A model generated the notes under the pieces. That model did not search any database. It was not told where the DNA came from and saw only the letters and a list, made by a program, of their open reading frames with translations. A stretch of DNA of 64,000 bases from positions 16,758 through 80,757 of the forward strand of contig MU832254.1 of assembly GCA_029204225.1 (NCBI GenBank). The letters run 5' to 3'. Shown here in pieces: positions 60,701-64,000 of the stretch; the stretch's first letter is position 1, and every line of letters begins with the position of its first letter. This DNA is from Diphasiastrum complanatum (Eukaryota; Streptophyta; Lycopodiopsida; Lycopodiales; Lycopodiaceae). A program made the position numbers and the translations under genes.

Positions 60701-61470
60701 CTTACAATGGTGGGATCATGTTAGAAACTAATGGTAGGTTGAGTTTGTCAAACTACTCTACCTAGAAAGTGAGGATGGAGTCCTTGAGTTGAATGAACTC
60801 ATGGACATAGTTGCAGGGACTGAAGAGAGACCACCCACAGTTTTATAATAATTTGCGTTTCACAAGAAGACTCTATTTATGTAAGGGCACTGCCATAGAA
60901 ACATAATATATTTGATAAGAAGGCTAAAAGGGCTCTTCATATCATTAAAATGAATGTTACCAATGAACTTCTCAAGGAAGTTGGTAAGAGTCAAAGTGCA
61001 AGTGAGGCATGGAATGCCTTGAAGAAGCTCTTTGAATCAAAGTCCACATCTAGGGTATTGGCACTAAGGAGGCAAATATTTTCTAGTAGACAAATAGAGG
61101 GAGAAAGAGCTCATGCATTTGTCTTGAGGGTTAAGTCCTTAAGTGATGATCTAGCATGCATTGATGAAAGCATAAAAGATGGTGAAATAGTCCAAGTTAT
61201 GTTGAATGGTTTGCCAGATGAATATGCTAACCTTGTGCAAAAGTTTTTCCATTCAAAGAGTCTATCCAAGTGTGGTTGACTTGCAAGAAATCTTATTGGC
61301 TGAAGAACATAGGTTGCAATCAAATCTTGATGGTGCACCCTTGCAAGGTGGAGGTGAAGAGGCTTTCTTCACAAAAGACAAAGTCAAAGGCAAAGTTAAA
61401 GGAAAAGAAAAATGGTCCAAAGGTGGTAACTCGGATCATGATGATCACTCTTCCTCCTCCTCTTAGAAAG
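60701..61470 (+). pseudogene. Copia gag
   Basis: MAYNGGIMLETNGRLSLSNY opens the capsid region, then a stop and frame changes, then IKMNVTNELLKEVGKSQSAS, EAWNALKKLFESKSTSRVLA, LRVKSLSDDLACIDESIKDG and VMLNGLPDEYANLVQKF; a frameshift near 61240 moves the rest (VVDLQEILLAEEHRLQSN, AFFTKDKVKGKVKGK) to the adjacent frame. The order and motifs match the other + strand gags here. Start at 60701 is chosen because it is the first ATG followed by the conserved L-x-x-x-NYSTWKVRM-like block. Confidence 0.85.
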
Positions 61471-62588
61471 AAAAAAAAAGTCAAAGTTCATGTGCTTTTA
61501 TTGTGGGATCAAAGGTCATTTTGCTAATGAATGTCATAAGAAGAAAAGAGAGCAAGGTGAGAGGCAAGGAAATCTAGCAATAGATGAAGAAGAGCATAGC
61601 ATTTGTGAAACTCTTGTTATGACTTCAAGTTTGCTTGCACATATAGATGGGAATGATCCTTGGTGGATTGATAGTGGAGCCTCATCTCACATGACAAGAC
61701 ATAAGGAATATTTTTCATCCTTATTGTCTTATGGGGGAGAGAGCAACATCATCTATACTGCAAATGATGGTCAATGTGACATCAAAGGCATAGGCACAAT
61801 TCCTATTTCTCTTTCAACAAATAGGAAAGCTAATCTTGAAAATGTATTATACATGCCTTCAATCAATAAGAACCTACTTAGTGTTAGACAAGGGGCTTGA
61901 TGTTGAGTTCATTGAAGATGCTTGTCAAACTGGATGCATGTGTGATCTCTAAGCATGAAGGATGTATGGCTAGGGAACAATTGACAAACCAAGAAGCTTG
62001 GCATAAGAGGTTGGGCCATCCCAACTTCAAATCTTTGGAGGTAATGGCAAAGAAGGAGCATGTTCTTGGTCTCCCTAAAAGTCTTGTTGCAAACAGTTTG
62101 TGAACATTGTGCCTTGTCTAAATCTCATAGACTTGCTTATTCTAGATCTACTTCTAGATCTACAGAACTAATTCAACTTGTGCATTCTGATATTCATTCT
62201 TCTAGTACAACTAGCAATGGTGGGGCAAAGATGTATGTAACCTTCATTGATGACTTTAGTAGGTATACTTGGGTCTATCTTCTTAAAAACAAGGATGAAG
62301 TGTTTGCTGCACAGTGTCAACTTCAAGAATGAAATGGAAAACCAATTCAATACAAGGATCAAATGCTTAAGATAAGATAATGGAGGGGAATACACTTCAA
62401 CTAAGTTCAAAGATTTTTGCATAGCACATCGGATTAAGAGAGAGTTTTCTAGTCCTGGGACTCCACAACTGAATGGAGTGGCAGAGAGGAAGAATAGAAC
62501 TCTTTTTGAATGTGCCAAGGCAATGAGACTACATTCTAATCTTGCTAAGTCCTTTTTGGGGGAAGCTTTAGCATGTTCTAACTATCGT
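61471..62588 (+). pseudogene. Copia zinc knuckle-protease-integrase, cut by insertion
   Basis: CFYCGIKGHFANECHKKKRE (CCHC intact), WWIDSGASSHMTRHKEYF (DSG intact, 61670-61678), IGTIPISLSTNRK, VLYMPSINKNLLSV, then frame breaks around 61900, WHKRLGHPNFKSLEVMAKKE and CEHCALSKSHRLAY (HHCC), MYVTFIDDFSRYTWVYLLKN (core), DNGGEYTSTKFKDFCIAHRI (second Asp), PQLNGVAERKNRTLFECAKA (Glu). It ends at about 62588 in ALACSNY, where the next insertion starts. All DDE residues are identifiable. RT and RNase H are not present before the window ends. Confidence 0.92.
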
Positions 62589-62590
62589 TG

Positions 62591-64000
62591 TGTTAGCCGA
62601 TATTTTTGCATGAAAAATCGGACTATTTTTAGAGCGATTTTCAAAATTTTGTAAGAAATCCGCATGTAAAACCCGGTTATTAATGGTAAAATCGGCACAC
62701 AGTTGCCTATAGATAGGGGTCCTAGCCCACCCAAAATGTGGCTAGAAGAAATTTTGAGGCCTTATTAATGGCCCATAGAATAGGTTACGGCCTTAGAATT
62801 GGCCCGACTATAAATATAGCCGGCATGGCCGAGCGAATTTTTCAATGTACTCTGCTACTTTTTATTAATATAAAAAATTGCCTATTGTGTTTTTCAGGGG
62901 ACTGGTTGCCTTAAAGAAACCCCAAGTCATGAGTGCTCGCCAGTACCGATACAAGAAAAACAGCAATGAGAAAAACCAACTCGCAACAAATGGTCGGAGA
63001 TTATGAGACAGGGTCAAGGACACTATAGCAAAAATATAGGCAAGTCCCGGTGCAAGTTGAACCACACCCAACAAAGCAACTCGACGACTTGACAATGGGC
63101 CATGGACACGCAAAAGAAAAATACAAGTGGAGGCCAAAAGGGCTTAGCAAAAATACCCTACCTAAAAGTGGTAGGAGTTGACCACTAGTGGCAATGAGGA
63201 CCACCCAATCAAGAAGAGTAATCAAGAGAAGTACTTACCATTTACACCACCAACAAGTGCAAACGAGAAAAGTGGCTCACACGTGGTACCCCTGTACCCA
63301 TGACCCCAATCCATCTTTTCCAAAAGTCGAAGGGCACCACTTGTGGTCAAATCACAACTAAGAGCCATGTACAAGAGAGGACACTTTTCATGAAAGGCTT
63401 GAAGAATGAAGATATGGCATTATGAAGGGGAAGCTTTGGTTGACCTCTATAAAAGGGAGTGGTCTTCCTGAGATTGGGGGTCCAAGAAAGAAGAAAAGGT
63501 TGAGGGGAAACTTTTGCTTGTGTGTCACGTGGAAGGATGAAGGAGTGAGATGATGGGAGAAAGAACTTTTGTTTGTAAGTCGGGTGAGAGAATGAACGTG
63601 GAAGGATGAAGGAGTGAGATGATGGGAGAAAGAACTTTTGTTTTGTAGGTTGGGTGAGGGAATGAACGTGGAAGGGCGAGAGAATGAGAAGAAGATTGAG
63701 TATTTTTGTTGATGGTGAGGGGATGGGAGGATGGGAGAGAACACATTTGAGAGTGAGTTTTGTTGTTGCTTGATGTCTATACCATCTTTTGTCTGGTGTG
63801 GAAAGATTCGAGAGTGAACTTCTTTTGGACTCTTTGTGAGAGGGAGAGTGATGGAGTGGATCTTGCTGATTACGGGTTGCTTGATTGGAGGGTGAGAGTT
63901 AGTGTTGAGGACTATAATGTGGTAGAGAGTTTCCTTCTTGGGGAAAGAATCCTTTCAAGCGAGTTATATTTTGTTTACCACATTAGAAGTGCTGCTGGGG
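62591..64000 (+). mobile_element. Unclassified insertion in copia integrase
   Basis: The copia frame is interrupted at about 62588, and new sequence starts TGTTAGCCGATATTTTTGC, including the foldback CCGATATTTTTGCATGAAAA plus ATCGG. GACTATAAATATAGCC (62807-62822) is a good TATA box, and the next ~75 bp end in TTTTTCA (62890-62896), which would make a ~306-bp LTR. No primer binding site of initiator-Met type follows. The remainder to the window end has no recognised domain apart from a tandem repeat at 63.5 kb. The resumption of copia sequence is not in the window. Confidence 0.45.
63527..63735 (+). repeat. 69/70-bp tandem repeat
   Basis: ACGTGGAAGGATGAAGGAGT starts at 63527 and 63596, and ACGTGGAAGG again at 63666 (periods 69 and 70). 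The first two units are nearly identical; the third diverges after about 20 bp. Unrelated in sequence to the 50-kb repeat of similar period. Confidence 0.88.

Overview
The window looks like a stretch of land-plant nuclear DNA that is almost entirely transposon graveyard. The indicators are Ty1/copia and Ty3/gypsy pol remnants, initiator-tRNA-type primer binding sites (TGGTATCAGAG), a CACTA-type (DUF4218) transposase remnant, tRNA-like SINE sequence and degenerate TTTAGGG-type arrays. Base composition is AT-rich, and no bacterial-style operon, rRNA, true tRNA, CRISPR array or organellar gene was recognised. The many LTR families and very long CT/GA microsatellites fit a large repeat-rich genome (fern, gymnosperm or similar), but the lineage cannot be fixed from the sequence alone. 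No intact host protein-coding gene could be supported.

Layout. 0-8 kb: copia integrase relic with an 83-bp frameshifting duplication; telomere-like arrays plus LTR fragments in inverted arrangement; a second copia relic with RT/RNase H, polypurine tract and 3' LTR. 8.8-12.1 kb: the best-delimited element, a copia insertion with two ~290-bp LTRs and a perfect ATTTG target-site duplication, internally deleted. 12-20 kb: mostly non-coding, with one GC-richer stretch that could be a host promoter, a (GT)n(GA)n array, a CACTA relic and a duplicated tRNA-like SINE unit. 20-27 kb: nested copia LTRs with two primer binding sites, copia gag on both strands and a minus-strand gypsy RT relic. 30-35.4 kb: a gypsy element whose 1361-bp segment (gag linker, protease, an unrecognised 3' ORF, polypurine tract, LTR start) is tandemly triplicated. 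38-47.4 kb: copia fragments in both orientations with chimeric junctions. 47-53 kb: largely unexplained DNA with two unusual arrays, a ~69-bp repeat with a palindromic GTCCA-N4-TGGAC core and a cluster of CGAGTAAT motifs. 53-56.8 kb: minus-strand copia. 56.8-59.6 kb: gypsy RT-RNase H-integrase followed by gypsy gag-protease. 60.7-62.6 kb: copia gag-protease-integrase interrupted by a further unrecognised insertion reaching the window end.

The pieces do not form a pathway. They record repeated insertion, internal deletion, tandem duplication and inversion of retroelements. The parts least explained by known families are the CGAGTAAT cluster (52.3-53.1 kb), the 69-bp hairpin repeat (49.85-50.5 kb), the unrecognised ORF upstream of the gypsy polypurine tract (30.8-34.9 kb) and the open frame at 48.6-49.1 kb.
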